A stretch of DNA of 64,000 nt from Photobacterium sanctipauli (GTDB lineage Bacteria > Pseudomonadota > Gammaproteobacteria > Enterobacterales > Vibrionaceae), in assembly GCF_003026495.1 (NCBI RefSeq), contig NZ_PYMA01000010.1, positions 62,001 through 126,000 of the forward strand, given 5' to 3'. The notes beneath the pieces were generated by a model. That model did no database searches. It worked only from the letters and a program-made list of their open reading frames with translations, and was not told the origin of the DNA. The first letter of the stretch is position 1. Each line of letters opens with the position of its first letter. Below are positions 19,286-29,005 of the stretch, piece after piece. The position numbers and the translations under genes were made by a program.

Positions 19286-20299
19286 ATGAAAAAGCTGTTG
19301 GCATCGGCAATTCTATTTGGTCTAGCTGCTCCACAAGCGGCTACCGCGGCAGAAGAAGTAAACGTTTATTCATACCGTCAGCCATTCTTGGTAGAACCTA
19401 TGTTCAAGGAATTTACCGATGAAACTGGTATCAAGGTGAATGTTAAGTTTGCTAAAGAAGGCTTGGCTGAGAAACTACAACAAGAAGGCCAGTACAGCCC
19501 AGCAGACGTTATCTTGACTACTGATATTAGTCGCCTAGTTGAGCTATCAGACAAAGAGCTTGTACAGGCTGTTGACAGCAAAGTTATTGACCAAAATGTA
19601 CCAGCACAATTCCGTGATGACGAAGATGAGTGGTTTGCTCTAACGCTACGTACGCGTAACGTTTACTCTTCACGTGATCGTGTTGGCGAGCTTCCTGCAG
19701 AGTTTGATTATGCTGATCTGGCTGATCCTGAGTGGAAAGGTAAGATTTGTACCCGCTCTGGTAAGCACCCGTACAACATCTCTCTAGTGTCTTCGATGAT
19801 TGCTCACCACGGTGAAGCTGAAGCGAAAGAGTGGTTGGAAGGCGTTAAGGCTAACCTAGCGCGTAAGCCACAGGGTAACGACCGTGCTCAGGTTAAAGCC
19901 GTGAAAGAAGGCCTATGTGATCTGGCTATCGGTAACAGCTACTACCTAGGTAAGATGGTTAACGATGAGAAGCAGAAGTCTTGGGCTGAAGCGGTTTACA
20001 TCAACTTCCCAGGCCAGAAAGCAAACGGCACTCACGTAAACGTCAGTGGCATGGCGATGGCGAAATACGCGCCTAACCAAGAAAACGCGCTTAAGCTGAT
20101 GGAATTCCTAACGGCTGATAAAGCACAGCAAATGTACGCGGAAGTGAACTTCGAGTACCCGGTTAAAGAGGGTGTTAAGCGCTCTGAGCTAGTGGCATCT
20201 TGGGGTGATTTCGATGCCGATGATGTTTCTCTAGACAAAATCGCAGAGTACCACAGCACGGCTATCAAGCTTCTAGACGAAGTGAAGTTTGATCTATAA
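19286..20299 (+). CDS. fbpA: Fe(3+) ABC transporter, periplasmic binding protein
   Basis: A 337-residue periplasmic ferric-ion-binding protein of the FbpA/FutA transferrin-like fold. A signal peptide ends near ATA-AEEVNVYSYR (about residue 22). The double tyrosine typical of iron-coordinating FbpA is present in AIGNSYYLGKM, and another candidate ligand tyrosine is in VNVYSYRQPF. The start ATG at 19286 is chosen for AAGGGAAA upstream and the signal peptide. A terminator follows immediately, so the binding protein is probably made in excess over the downstream permease and ATPase. The strong codon bias supports high expression. The upstream Fur box indicates iron repression. Confidence 0.96.
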   Translation: MKKLLASAILFGLAAPQAATAAEEVNVYSYRQPFLVEPMFKEFTDETGIKVNVKFAKEGLAEKLQQEGQYSPADVILTTDISRLVELSDKELVQAVDSKVIDQNVPAQFRDDEDEWFALTLRTRNVYSSRDRVGELPAEFDYADLADPEWKGKICTRSGKHPYNISLVSSMIAHHGEAEAKEWLEGVKANLARKPQGNDRAQVKAVKEGLCDLAIGNSYYLGKMVNDEKQKSWAEAVYINFPGQKANGTHVNVSGMAMAKYAPNQENALKLMEFLTADKAQQMYAEVNFEYPVKEGVKRSELVASWGDFDADDVSLDKIAEYHSTAIKLLDEVKFDL

Positions 20300-20307
20300 G
20301 TTGTTAC

Positions 20308-20335
20308 AAAAAAAGGGGCTTCGTGCCCCTTTTTT
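20308..20335 (+). terminator. Intra-operon terminator after fbpA
   Basis: AAAAAAGGGGC, TTCGT, GCCCCTTTTTT directly after the fbpA stop and 130 bp before fbpB. Leaky termination here would set a high binding protein to permease ratio, common in such operons. Confidence 0.88.
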
Positions 20336-20468
20336 GCTTAAGGCTTAGTACTTTTTCCAATGACTTATGGTAGCTTCACCCTTCGAGTTTAAAGGGTTTT
20401 ATTGTGCTTCTGGTTTTTAGAAGCCGTAGTGCCACAGGTTGATTGTAAAAGGTACTAAGTAGTAAGCA

Positions 20469-22097
20469 ATGAAAGAAAAATACACATTCTGGCAGACCAG
20501 CGGCTGGGGGCTTTCCCTACTGCTGGTTTTGCCGATCTTAGCTATTTTCTATACCGCGATAGGTGAAACCGATGAGGTGTTCTCACACCTGATGGGCACC
20601 GTCATGTCGACTTATGCCAGTAATACCTTCTTATTGGTTGCTGGCACGATGTTGCTGGCGGCGTTGTTTGGCTTGCCTGCCGCTTGGTTGATGGCGATGT
20701 GCCGTTTGCCTGGCGAAAAAATATTACAGTGGGCTTTGGTACTGCCGCTGGCAATGCCGGGCTATATCATTGGCTATATCTATACCGACTGGTTTGACTA
20801 TGCCGGCCCAATCCAAATCCTGTTGCGGGACATTTTTGGCTGGCAGACGATGCAAGACTACTGGTTCCCGAATATTCGCTCGCTAGGCGGCGCCTGCTTT
20901 GTCTTGGCCCTTGTGCTTTATCCTTATATCTATTTATTGGTGCGTGCTGCCTTTATGGAGCAAAGCACCAGCTTGCTGCAATCCGCCCGCTTGCTGCGAT
21001 GCTCACCGTGGGAGAGTTTCCGCCGTATCTCGCTGCCGCTGGCAAGGCCGGCAATAGCCGTTGGTGCCTCTTTGGTGGCGATGGAGACCATCGGTGACTT
21101 TGGTACGGTTAAGTATTTTGCGGTCAATACACTGACGACTGCGGTTTACGATACTTGGTTGGGCTACTCCAACTTGAATGCGGCGGCCAAAATTTCAGCC
21201 ATTATGCTGATGGTGATCTTCTTGCTGATCAGCGCCGAGCGCTTTAGCCGTCGCAAGCAGAAGTTGTTCCAGCAAGAATTCGAGCATGGCGATGATATTC
21301 GCTATACCTTGACCGGCGGTAAGAAAATTGCGGCCTTGGTTTGGTGCTGGGGCTTGATTGCACTGGCATTCTTGTTCCCGCTCATGCAGCTGGGCTATTA
21401 TGCCTGGCACTATTTTGGTGACAGCTGGACGAGCCAATTCCAGCAGTACAGCGTCAATAGCCTCAAGGTGTCGTTGATTGCCGCGCTATGTGCGGTGATT
21501 TTGGCGCTGATTGTGAACTTCTATCGCCGCCTTGATGGCCGTAGCGTTACTGCGGTACCAGTGCGTATTTCTTCGATGGGCTACGCGGTGCCGGGTACGG
21601 TACTGGCGATTGGCGTGATGATCCCGCTGACCAGCGCCGATCACCTGCTAAACGATTTCACCATAGCCAATGGCTTGGGTCGCCCGGGTTTGATTTTCTC
21701 CGGCACCATGTTTGCCATTATCTTCGCCTTTGTGGTGCGCTTCGCAGCGGTTGCCATTGGCAGTATCGAAAGTAGCCTGGCCAAGATCCCGCCGTCGCTG
21801 GATATGGCTTCCAAGACCATGGGCTACGCGTCGCTGCCAATGCTGCGCCGGGTCCACTTGCCGTTGATCCGCCGTGGGTGCTTGATCGCTGGTTTACTGG
21901 TCTTTATCGAATCGATGAAGGAGCTGAATGCGGCATTGCTACTGCGCCCTTTCAACTTTGAAACCTTGGCAACCTATGTTTTCAACTTCGCATCGGATGA
22001 GCAGCTCGAGCTGGCTGCCCTGCCTGCGATCTTACTGGTTATCGTTGGCCTGATCCCTTTGGTCATGGTTAACCGTTCTCTGGAGCAGAAACACTGA
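20469..22097 (+). CDS. fbpB: Fe(3+) ABC transporter permease
   Basis: A 542-residue fused inner-membrane permease with two BPD-type halves, about 12 TM segments in all. EAA-type loops that contact the ATPase appear in both halves (SARLLRCSPWESFRRISLPLA in the first; SKTMGYASLPMLRRVHLPLI in the second). This two-domain architecture is normal for FbpB/SfuB iron permeases. Its stop overlaps the fbpC start by one base (TGATG), showing translational coupling. The start ATG at 20469 gives the family N-terminus before the first helix. It functions with FbpA and FbpC in ferric iron uptake across the inner membrane. Confidence 0.95.
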   Translation: MKEKYTFWQTSGWGLSLLLVLPILAIFYTAIGETDEVFSHLMGTVMSTYASNTFLLVAGTMLLAALFGLPAAWLMAMCRLPGEKILQWALVLPLAMPGYIIGYIYTDWFDYAGPIQILLRDIFGWQTMQDYWFPNIRSLGGACFVLALVLYPYIYLLVRAAFMEQSTSLLQSARLLRCSPWESFRRISLPLARPAIAVGASLVAMETIGDFGTVKYFAVNTLTTAVYDTWLGYSNLNAAAKISAIMLMVIFLLISAERFSRRKQKLFQQEFEHGDDIRYTLTGGKKIAALVWCWGLIALAFLFPLMQLGYYAWHYFGDSWTSQFQQYSVNSLKVSLIAALCAVILALIVNFYRRLDGRSVTAVPVRISSMGYAVPGTVLAIGVMIPLTSADHLLNDFTIANGLGRPGLIFSGTMFAIIFAFVVRFAAVAIGSIESSLAKIPPSLDMASKTMGYASLPMLRRVHLPLIRRGCLIAGLLVFIESMKELNAALLLRPFNFETLATYVFNFASDEQLELAALPAILLVIVGLIPLVMVNRSLEQKH

Positions 22098-23137
22098 TGA
22101 ACCATGCATTATCTGTCACTAACCTGACCTGTAAATACAATGGTCTGGCGGTACTGGAAAACTTGTCGTTACCAGTGAAGGACAATGAAATCGTCTGCTT
22201 ACTGGGGGCGAGTGGCTGTGGTAAAACCACCTTGCTAAAGGCGATTGCCGGTTTGCTGCCACTGGAAAACGGCGAGATCCATATCAATGGCCGCACCATT
22301 GCCGATGAAACAACCTGGCTGCCGCCCGAGAAGCGCAATATCGGGATGATCTTCCAAGACTATGCGCTGTTCCCCCATCTGACGGTGGCGGAAAACATCG
22401 CCTTTGGCTTGCGCGATTGGGACAAGGCCCGTGTTGAAGCCAAAATCCAGGAGATGCTGACGCTGGTCCATTTGACCGGCCTCGATAAGCGCTATCCTCA
22501 CCAGTTATCGGGCGGCCAGCAGCAGCGTGTCGCCATTGCCCGTGCGCTGGCTTGCGAGCCGGACTTGATTTTGCTTGACGAGCCGTTTTCCAACATCGAT
22601 ACCCAGGTTCGCCACGGGTTGATTAAAGAAATCCGCCGTATCTTCAAGGCGCAGGGCGTTACCGCTATTTTCGTCACCCACAGCCGTGAGGAAGCCTTTG
22701 CATTTGCTGATCGTATGGCGGTGATGAACAATGGTGTTATCGAGCAGTTTGGCAGTGCGACCGAGCTTTACTACCAGCCGAGCAGCCGCTTTGTGGCCGA
22801 GTTTCTGGGAACTGGCTCCTACTTGCCGGCCAAGGTCGCCAACAACGGGGTGATGGCCACGCCGTTTGGCAACATCCATATTGCCAATGGCGCCTCGTAC
22901 GAGTCTGAAGCCGACGTGGAGTGGATGCTACGCCCGCAAAACTTGAAAGTAACGCCGCAGAGCTGCGGGGTGGGGACGATCACCGAGCAATTGTTCATGG
23001 GGGATAGTTGCCGTTATACCGTCGACTTCCAGGGCCACAGCCTGATCGTGAACTCGCACCTGATCCTTAATATCGGCGACAAGGTCGAGGTAGAGCTGGA
23101 GCCGCACGAGCCCGTTGTCTTTGCTGCGGCAAGCTAG
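22097..23137 (+). CDS. fbpC: Fe(3+) ABC transporter ATP-binding protein
   Basis: A 346-residue ABC ATPase powering ferric iron import. It has Walker A GASGCGKTT, Q-loop FQDYALFPHLTVAENIAFGL, signature LSGGQQQRVAIARAL, Walker B LILLDEPFSNID and the switch His in FVTHSREEA. A C-terminal TOBE-like extension from about residue 240 (WMLRPQNLKVTP) is typical of FbpC-class proteins. It overlaps fbpB by one base. Last gene of the operon; a shared terminator separates it from the convergent litR. Confidence 0.95.
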   Translation: MNHALSVTNLTCKYNGLAVLENLSLPVKDNEIVCLLGASGCGKTTLLKAIAGLLPLENGEIHINGRTIADETTWLPPEKRNIGMIFQDYALFPHLTVAENIAFGLRDWDKARVEAKIQEMLTLVHLTGLDKRYPHQLSGGQQQRVAIARALACEPDLILLDEPFSNIDTQVRHGLIKEIRRIFKAQGVTAIFVTHSREEAFAFADRMAVMNNGVIEQFGSATELYYQPSSRFVAEFLGTGSYLPAKVANNGVMATPFGNIHIANGASYESEADVEWMLRPQNLKVTPQSCGVGTITEQLFMGDSCRYTVDFQGHSLIVNSHLILNIGDKVEVELEPHEPVVFAAAS

Positions 23138-23167
23138 CTTAGTTAGTTTTAGTTTGTTGAAAAAAGA

Positions 23168-23194
23168 AAAGGCCAGCATTTGCTGGCCTTTGTT
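23168..23194. terminator. Bidirectional terminator fbpC / litR
   Basis: AAAGGCCAGCA, TT, TGCTGGCCTTT: a T-rich tail on the minus strand (TTCTTTTT) and a weaker one on the plus strand. Confidence 0.82.
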
Positions 23195-23213
23195 GTTGAT
23201 AAAGGAGGCAAGC

Positions 23214-23807
23214 TTAGCTATTGCTAAATAGCGTACGAATTTGAATATCGGCCTGCTGCTGCATCTGCTCGCGGTTAGGCGAGATGTTGGTTTGTAGGTA
23301 CAGCACATAACATAGCCCTTGGAACTGCCAAGCTTGCTCTTTGGCCGACAATGGCGAGTCCAACTCGGCTTGCTCGAACAGTTTTGCGAACAGCTCAAAA
23401 CTTTTCTTGTTGCTGCTGACAAACAAGGGCCAGATTTCATCGCGTACCGATGTACTCCATTCGAACCAGACTTTTACCCAATCTTGTTGCTCAATCACAT
23501 CATCAATCAACTGGTAGCAGAGCGCCGTGAGCTGGATATCGACTGGCTGAGCGCTGTCGAGGTTGTCTTTTAGCAATAGGTGAAAGCGACTTTCCACTTG
23601 GGCCAGCACTTGTTCAACCAAGGCTTCACGGGTTGGAAAGTAATTGAATACCGTTGCTACAGAGACGTTTGCCATATCTGCTATATCAGCATGGCCAGCT
23701 CGGCCAATGCCGCGCCTGGCGAACACTTCAAGAGCAAAATCAAGAAGTTGCTGTTTCCTTTTCTCAGGTGATAGGCGGGTTCGAGTTTTCTTTACGATCG
23801 TATCCAT
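23214..23807 (-). CDS. litR: LuxR/HapR/LitR-type quorum-sensing master regulator
   Basis: A 197-residue TetR-fold transcription factor of the Vibrio LuxR/HapR/SmcR/LitR group, the end point of the LuxO-Qrr quorum-sensing cascade. The diagnostic N-terminal segment RTRLSPEKRKQQLLDFALEV and FARRGIGRAGHADIADMANV, followed by SVATVFNYFPTREALV, matches this group rather than generic TetR proteins; WVKVWFEWSTSVRDEIWPLF in the ligand domain is also characteristic. These regulators control luminescence, protease, biofilm and competence genes. It is encoded divergently from hpt, the same neighbourhood as V. cholerae hapR. The leader contains TAGGGAA as SD. No intact Qrr target could be demonstrated by eye. 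Confidence 0.93.
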   Translation of the reverse strand: MDTIVKKTRTRLSPEKRKQQLLDFALEVFARRGIGRAGHADIADMANVSVATVFNYFPTREALVEQVLAQVESRFHLLLKDNLDSAQPVDIQLTALCYQLIDDVIEQQDWVKVWFEWSTSVRDEIWPLFVSSNKKSFELFAKLFEQAELDSPLSAKEQAWQFQGLCYVLYLQTNISPNREQMQQQADIQIRTLFSNS

Positions 23808-24032
23808 ATGGCTTATTCCCTAGCTTTAAAGTATTTGTTTTGCTTATGATTAGTAGTTGTCAGATAACTTTACAGGAGCAATTGAGTGTATTCAAACTGC
23901 TTTTACTCAATGTGTGTCATATAATTGACAGGATCGATAAAATAACTATTCCCATCAATGGATGGTAGAATAGGCTTCCGTTTTACCGTAAGCCGACAGG
24001 CGGCTGGTGCAGTCGTTCTGATGGAGATAAAG

Positions 24033-24566
24033 ATGAAGCATACAGTTGAAGTAATGATTTCTGAGCAGGATGTTCAGGCACGAGTAAAAGAGCTAGGACA
24101 GCAAATTACCGAGTGTTACAAAGATTCGGAAAATCTAGTAATGGTAGGCCTACTACGTGGTTCATTCGTGTTTATGGCTGATCTAGCGCGTGCAATTGAC
24201 CTTCCTCATGAAGTCGACTTCATGACTGCATCGAGCTATGGCAACACCATGGAAAGCAACCGTGATGTTCGTATCCTGAAAGACCTGGATGATGACATCA
24301 AGGGTAAAGATGTACTTTTGGTTGAAGATATCATCGACACGGGCAATACCCTGAACAAGGTGCGTGAGATCCTATCCCTACGCGAACCAAACTCGATCCG
24401 CATTTGTACGCTGCTTGATAAGCCAGAGCGCCGTGAAGTGCATGTTGATGTTGATTGGTATGGTTTTGAAATCCCGGATGAGTTCGTGGTTGGCGTGGGC
24501 ATCGACTATGCGCAGAAATACCGTCACCTGCCATACATCGGTAAGGTTGTGCCGCTAGAAGGTTAA
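24033..24566 (+). CDS. hpt: Hypoxanthine phosphoribosyltransferase
   Basis: A 177-residue purine-salvage enzyme converting hypoxanthine (and guanine) plus PRPP to IMP/GMP. The PRPP-binding loop [17 protein letters not shown] is intact, as are the flexible-loop [13 protein letters not shown] and the purine-contact region [16 protein letters not shown]. The start at 24033 ([10 protein letters not shown]) is set by GGAGAT 8 bp upstream and the family N-terminus; in-frame codons further upstream have no SD. It is monocistronic, divergent from litR. A bidirectional terminator is shared with the convergent can gene. Confidence 0.97.
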   Translation: MKHTVEVMISEQDVQARVKELGQQITECYKDSENLVMVGLLRGSFVFMADLARAIDLPHEVDFMTASSYGNTMESNRDVRILKDLDDDIKGKDVLLVEDIIDTGNTLNKVREILSLREPNSIRICTLLDKPERREVHVDVDWYGFEIPDEFVVGVGIDYAQKYRHLPYIGKVVPLEG

Positions 24567-24582
24567 TTGCTTCTCGGGCAAT

Positions 24583-24608
24583 AAAAAAGCGACCAGGGGT
24601 CGCTTTTT
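24583..24608. terminator. Bidirectional terminator hpt / can
   Basis: AAAAAAGCGACC, AGG, GGTCGCTTTTTT: T-runs on both strands between convergent genes. Confidence 0.95.
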
Positions 24609-24630
24609 TTATATGAGCTTAGGTATAAAA

Positions 24631-25299
24631 TCAGCGCTCTAGCTCTTTTTCAAGGCTAGGCAGGATCTCTGTCATTGCTGATTGGAAACTGACTTCCAGT
24701 GACTCTCGGCTCGTTGCGGTAACCCCTAGGTCACGCAGCTTGCCGTCACCGATACCGTAGATCCAACCGTGGATTTTAACCTGCTGCCCACGCTCCCACG
24801 CTTGCTGCATGATGGTTGAGTTGCCAAGGTTGTATACCTGAGAGGCGACATTGATTTCGCAAAGCTTGTTGTCCCACTCTTCGCGTGGCATCTGGCCAAG
24901 ATCGGAGCGGTGCTTGAGGAACAAATCACGGATATGCAGTAGCCAGTTGTTGATCAGGCCAAGTTGCGGGTTTTCGATGGCAGCGGTAACACCGCCACAG
25001 CCATAGTGGCCACAGACGATAATGTGTCTGACTTTTAGTACGTCGACGGCGTATTGGACAACGGACAAGCAGTTGAGATCGGTGTGGATCACTTGGTTTG
25101 CCACGTTTCGGTGTACGAATAGCTCACCTGAGTCTAGCCCGGTCAGGCGCTCGGCCGGTACGCGGCTGTCTGCACAACCAATCCATAGGTATTCGGGGTG
25201 CTGTGCCTTAGCAAGGTGGGTGAAAAACTCAGGCTTTTCTTCCTTGATGTTTTCGGACCAAGAAACGTTGTTTGCGAATAGCTGTTTAATATCTGCCAT
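24631..25299 (-). CDS. can: Beta-carbonic anhydrase
   Basis: A 222-residue zinc enzyme interconverting CO2 and bicarbonate, needed for bicarbonate-dependent carboxylations at low CO2. The zinc ligands and catalytic dyad are visible in [11 protein letters not shown] (Cys, Asp, Arg) and CGHYGCGGV (His, Cys). The start at 25299 (MADIKQLF) follows a ribosome-binding site and matches the E. coli Can N-terminus; the longer frame would add 14 residues without support. The gene pair hpt / can followed by yadG-yadH is the same order as in E. coli. Confidence 0.97.
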   Translation of the reverse strand: MADIKQLFANNVSWSENIKEEKPEFFTHLAKAQHPEYLWIGCADSRVPAERLTGLDSGELFVHRNVANQVIHTDLNCLSVVQYAVDVLKVRHIIVCGHYGCGGVTAAIENPQLGLINNWLLHIRDLFLKHRSDLGQMPREEWDNKLCEINVASQVYNLGNSTIMQQAWERGQQVKIHGWIYGIGDGKLRDLGVTATSRESLEVSFQSAMTEILPSLEKELER

Positions 25300-25513
25300 G
25301 ATAATGCCTTTCTTTGATACATTCGTATACCTACGAAGCAAGTGCCTGGAATTGAATTACAGGTTGCCCGTTCGGTACTACCAATTCACATATGTATCAG
25401 GGCTATTGATAATTCTGATAGATATGAAAACTGGCTTTACTATACACAAGCTGGTTCGATAGCAAATCGGATTAGTTGTCCGATGAAAGTTTCTAACATA
25501 AAGATCGCATTTT

Positions 25514-26455
25514 ATGAACGCATTGGAAATAAAAAATTTAAACAAAACCTATAAAGGTGGCGTTAATGCACTGAAAAACATGAGCCTATGTGTTAAAGAG
25601 GGCGATTTTTTCGCGCTATTAGGCCCTAACGGTGCAGGAAAATCGACCACAATAGGCATTATTAGCTCATTAGTTAACAAGTCGTCGGGTGAGGTTAGCG
25701 TGTTTGGCTACGATCTCGATCGCCAGAAAGTGGATGCCAAGAAGCAGTTGGGCTTGGTACCGCAGGAATTTAACTTCAACCAGTTCGAGACCGTCGAGCA
25801 GATTGTGGTGAACCAGGCCGGCTATTATGGCGTTGAGCGCCCATTGGCCAAGGAGCGGGCCAAGAAGTACCTATCCCAGCTCGACTTGTGGGAAAAGCGC
25901 AACGAGCGCGCCCGTAACCTGTCGGGTGGTATGAAGCGCCGCCTGATGATTGCCCGTGCCTTGATGCACGAGCCCAAGCTATTGATTTTGGATGAGCCAA
26001 CCGCAGGGGTCGATATCGAATTGCGCCGCTCGATGTGGGAGTTCCTGCGCAAGATCAATGGTGAGGGCGTCACTATCATCCTGACGACCCATTATCTGGA
26101 AGAAGCCGAAATGCTATGCCGCAATATCGGTATCATCAACCATGGTGAGCTGGTCGAGAACACCTCAATGAAAGCGCTGCTGAGCAAGCTCGAGGTTGAA
26201 ACCTTCATCCTTGATGTGAAGCTGAACGGCAACAAGCCGGAGCTTGACGGTGTGCAGTGGAAGCTACCTGATAACCATACCCTCGAAGTCGACATCAGCA
26301 AGGGCGACAGCCTCAACCATGTCTTCGCCCAGCTGACCCAGCAAGGTATCGATGTGATTTCGATGAGGAACAAAGCCAACCGCCTTGAAGAATTGTTTGT
26401 CACCTTGGTGGCAAATGCCAAAGCCGCGAAACAGCCTACAGGAGCGCAATCATGA
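25514..26455 (+). CDS. yadG: ABC transporter ATP-binding protein YadG
   Basis: A 313-residue ABC-2-type exporter ATPase: Walker A GPNGAGKST, Q-loop LVPQEFNFNQFETVEQI, signature LSGGMKRRLMIARAL, Walker B LLILDEPTAGVDIE, H-loop TTHYLEEAEMLCR. A C-terminal region of about 80 residues (VETFILDVKLNG onwards) is typical for this class. It overlaps the permease gene by 4 bp (ATGA). YadGH homologues are conserved but their substrate is unknown; similarity to drug/lipid/polysaccharide exporters is only at family level. Confidence 0.93.
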   Translation: MNALEIKNLNKTYKGGVNALKNMSLCVKEGDFFALLGPNGAGKSTTIGIISSLVNKSSGEVSVFGYDLDRQKVDAKKQLGLVPQEFNFNQFETVEQIVVNQAGYYGVERPLAKERAKKYLSQLDLWEKRNERARNLSGGMKRRLMIARALMHEPKLLILDEPTAGVDIELRRSMWEFLRKINGEGVTIILTTHYLEEAEMLCRNIGIINHGELVENTSMKALLSKLEVETFILDVKLNGNKPELDGVQWKLPDNHTLEVDISKGDSLNHVFAQLTQQGIDVISMRNKANRLEELFVTLVANAKAAKQPTGAQS

Positions 26456-27222
26456 ATCGGCAGTATTGGATTGCCTTCAAAAGCCTGATCACCAAGGAAG
26501 TGAACCGCTTTGCCCGTATCTGGGTGCAAACCATGGTACCGCCTGCGATCACCATGACACTGTATTTTATTATCTTCGGTAATCTGATTGGCAGCCGGAT
26601 TGGCGAGATGGGTGGCTTCACCTACATGGAATACATCGTGCCGGGCCTTATCATGATGTCGGTGATCACAAATTCCTATTCGAATGTGGCATCGTCGTTT
26701 TTCAGCGCCAAGTTCCAGCATAACATCGAGGAGTTGCTGGTCGCCCCGGTGCCCAACTACATCATTATCGCTGGCTTTGTTGGCGGCGGGGTCTTGCGCG
26801 GGCTGGGTGTTGGCCTGATTGTCTCTGTGGTGTCGCTGCTGTTCGTCGACTTGCAAGTGGCCCACCTAGGAGTAGTGGTAGCAACCGTGTTTATGACCTC
26901 GGTGGTGTTCTCGTTGGGCGGCCTGATCAACGCCGTTTTCGCCAAAACCTTTGACGATATCAGTATTATTCCGACTTTCGTGCTGACACCGCTAACCTAC
27001 CTTGGCGGCGTGTTCTACTCGCTAGCGCTGTTGCCGGAGTTTTGGCAGGCAGTATCCAAGCTGAACCCTATTGTTTATATGGTCAACGCTTTCCGCTACG
27101 GTTTCCTGGGCGTGTCTGATGTGGGTATCGGTACCTCGTTTGCGGTGCTTGGCGTGTTCACTGTGGCGCTTTATAGTATCGTTTATTTCTTGATTTCGCG
27201 TGGTATCGGGCTTCGTTCCTAG
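26452..27222 (+). CDS. yadH: ABC-2 type transporter permease YadH
   Basis: A 256-residue inner-membrane permease with six predicted helices and the ABC-2 signature region near the end (LPEFWQAVSKLNPIVYMVNAFRYGFLG). It pairs with the YadG ATPase through a 4-bp overlap. The N-terminal amphipathic stretch (ITKEVNRFARIWVQTMVPPA) is typical of this exporter class. Substrate unknown. Confidence 0.93.
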   Translation: MNRQYWIAFKSLITKEVNRFARIWVQTMVPPAITMTLYFIIFGNLIGSRIGEMGGFTYMEYIVPGLIMMSVITNSYSNVASSFFSAKFQHNIEELLVAPVPNYIIIAGFVGGGVLRGLGVGLIVSVVSLLFVDLQVAHLGVVVATVFMTSVVFSLGGLINAVFAKTFDDISIIPTFVLTPLTYLGGVFYSLALLPEFWQAVSKLNPIVYMVNAFRYGFLGVSDVGIGTSFAVLGVFTVALYSIVYFLISRGIGLRS

Positions 27223-27247
27223 TTCCTAGCCCGATTGCTAGCTAAAT

Positions 27248-27277
27248 AAAAATCCCGGCCATCGAGCCGGGATTTTT
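27248..27277. terminator. Bidirectional terminator yadH / aox
   Basis: AAAAATCCCGGC, CATCGA, GCCGGGATTTTT with T-runs on both strands. Confidence 0.94.
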
Positions 27278-27286
27278 TATGGGTAT

Positions 27287-27928
27287 TTAGATGTGCGCCG
27301 GGGTCTGCTTGGCGTGGTAAGCATTGGCAAAGCCATGGTTGCGGTCGCGGTGATGCATTTCATCTTCACGAACCGCGACAACAACTTCCCTTAGCGTGGC
27401 ATCGGCTGGCAGTTTCCAGTAATCAAGGGCGATTTGCGGCGCTGGGGTGTTGGCGATAGTGCCGTTGTCGATATAGCTAAGAAAATTGTCATAGCTACGG
27501 ACCGCTTCTTCTTCGAAGTAACCGACGATGCGGTGGGCAGTTTTGGCTGAAAGTAGGTAAATCAAGGTGTACACGCACAGGAAGATCACCTGGGTAACAC
27601 GGATCAAGCCGCGCTCGAACAATGATGGCTGGGCGATCTCGATAAAGGTCATCAGGTGCATGCGCTCGTTCTCTGCTTCTGCCAGTAGCTCCTTGATCCA
27701 GCCCTCGTCGTCACGGATCCGGCGCAGGGCTTTAAGGTGGTTGAAAAAGCCACCGACCATGCCGGGTACTGCGGCGACGGTTTCTAGTACGATTGCGCGA
27801 TGGGCGTAGCGCTTGCCAAACAAGAGATCAGCACAAGTGCGTAGCAACAGAACAAAGTACCATGCCAGGCGGTCGGCTATGGTCTGTGGTTGAAAGTGGG
27901 TGTTATGCGATTGAGGCTGCTGTGACAT
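27287..27928 (-). CDS. aox: Alternative oxidase (AOX)
   Basis: A 213-residue di-iron ubiquinol oxidase that passes electrons from quinol to oxygen without pumping protons; it is a monotopic inner-membrane enzyme. The four diagnostic motifs are present and intact: [29 protein letters not shown] and [12 protein letters not shown], which supply the six di-iron ligands. The length fits bacterial AOX, which lacks the plant N-terminal extension. A near-perfect NsrR operator lies 57 bp upstream of the start. In Vibrio fischeri aox is known to be repressed by NsrR and induced by nitric oxide; AOX resists NO, so it can keep respiration going when cytochrome oxidases are blocked. Single-gene unit. Confidence 0.96.
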   Translation of the reverse strand: MSQQPQSHNTHFQPQTIADRLAWYFVLLLRTCADLLFGKRYAHRAIVLETVAAVPGMVGGFFNHLKALRRIRDDEGWIKELLAEAENERMHLMTFIEIAQPSLFERGLIRVTQVIFLCVYTLIYLLSAKTAHRIVGYFEEEAVRSYDNFLSYIDNGTIANTPAPQIALDYWKLPADATLREVVVAVREDEMHHRDRNHGFANAYHAKQTPAHI

Positions 27929-27984
27929 GACTTTACCTATAATTGTATGATGATTTTTTTAGGCATCATAACGGCACAATTTTA

Positions 27985-28007
27985 AAGTTGCAATTAAAAT
28001 GCATCTT
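27985..28007. promoter_or_regulatory. NsrR operator upstream of aox
   Basis: A 23-bp imperfect palindrome: half-sites AAGTTGCAATT and AAATGCATCTT around a central A. It matches the NsrR consensus (AAGATGCATTT, N, AAATGCATCTT) at all but two positions. It lies 57-79 bp upstream of the aox start, where a promoter would be. Confidence 0.82.
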
Positions 28008-28064
28008 TAAAATTGAAATATCTCGACATGTGATTTTATGGTTCTTGGGAGGTTAAATGGCTGT

Positions 28065-28100
28065 AAATAAAAAGGCCATGCATCAATGATGCATGGCCTT
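28065..28100 (-). terminator. Terminator of the pcnB-folK-panB-panC operon
   Basis: A 14-bp perfect stem (AAGGCCATGCATCA / TGATGCATGGCCTT) followed on the minus strand by TTTATTTA, 24 bp after the panC stop. Confidence 0.93.
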
Positions 28101-28123
28101 GGGTGCTTGGTCGTTATGAACTC

Positions 28124-28996
28124 TTATTCAGCAGCGGGTGCCGGTGGAGTCAGGTCGATAACCTGGTTGTCGATCAGGCGGGCCTTACCCAGGAATGCCG
28201 ACATCAGGATCACCGCCTGCTGGCTTTCTTCGGTTAGCGGTTGCAGGCTGGCTGCATCGCGAATGTAGATTTCATCCGGTTGAAGGCCTGCTGCACGCAG
28301 TTGATCGTTGGCATCGACAATGATCTCTGAGTAGTCGTTGCGGCCGCCGCGGATTTGGCTGCTGATCCAGCGCATGGTGCGGGCTAGAACAGGGGCGCGC
28401 TGGCGCTCATCGACAGTCAGGTAGCCATTGCGGGAGCTCATGGCCAGGCCGTCCATTTCACGGACTGTCGGCACACCGATAACCTCGGTGTCCATCGCCA
28501 TGTCAGCCACCATTTGGCGGATCAACGCCAATTGCTGGTAGTCTTTCTCGCCGAAGCAGGCAGCGTCAGGCTGGACGATGTTGAATAGCTTGGTGACGAC
28601 GGTTGCCACGCCACGGAAGTGGCTAGGGCGCAATGCGCCTTCCAGCATGGTAGAAAGCCCCGGCACGTCAACGAATGTTTGGCGGTCCAAACCATCCGGA
28701 TACATGATCTCCGGTGTTGGGGTAAACACGGCCTCGACAGACTCACCATTTAGCTTCGCAAGATCATCTTCCATCGTGCGAGGGTAGTTGTTTAGATCGT
28801 CGGCCTTGTCGAACTGCATCGGGTTAACAAAAATACTGACGACAACCACATCGGCATGTTCGCGGGCCTTGCGAACCAACGTCAGGTGGCCTTCGTGCAG
28901 GTTGCCCATGGTCGGAACAAAGGCAATCCGGCGGCCTTCGCGGCGCCAAACGCGGATCTGTTCTCTTAGCGGGGCAATCTCGGCGTATGTTTGCAT
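28124..28996 (-). CDS. panC: Pantothenate synthetase
   Basis: A 290-residue ATP-dependent ligase joining pantoate and beta-alanine to form pantothenate, the CoA precursor. The nucleotidyltransferase HIGH-type motif [14 protein letters not shown] is near residue 29, with the conserved [17 protein letters not shown] and the KMSKS-like SSRNGYL region. Intact and typical in length. It starts 9 bp after panB and ends the operon. The partner gene panD is not in the window. Confidence 0.97.
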   Translation of the reverse strand: MQTYAEIAPLREQIRVWRREGRRIAFVPTMGNLHEGHLTLVRKAREHADVVVVSIFVNPMQFDKADDLNNYPRTMEDDLAKLNGESVEAVFTPTPEIMYPDGLDRQTFVDVPGLSTMLEGALRPSHFRGVATVVTKLFNIVQPDAACFGEKDYQQLALIRQMVADMAMDTEVIGVPTVREMDGLAMSSRNGYLTVDERQRAPVLARTMRWISSQIRGGRNDYSEIIVDANDQLRAAGLQPDEIYIRDAASLQPLTEESQQAVILMSAFLGKARLIDNQVIDLTPPAPAAE

Positions 28997-29005
28997 CTTT
29001 ATTCC

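Noticed and set aside
23819..23824. Possible Qrr sRNA target in the litR leader (GCTAGG on the sense strand)
   Set aside because: Only six bases match the remembered Qrr element; too little to support a site without the Qrr sequences of this genome.
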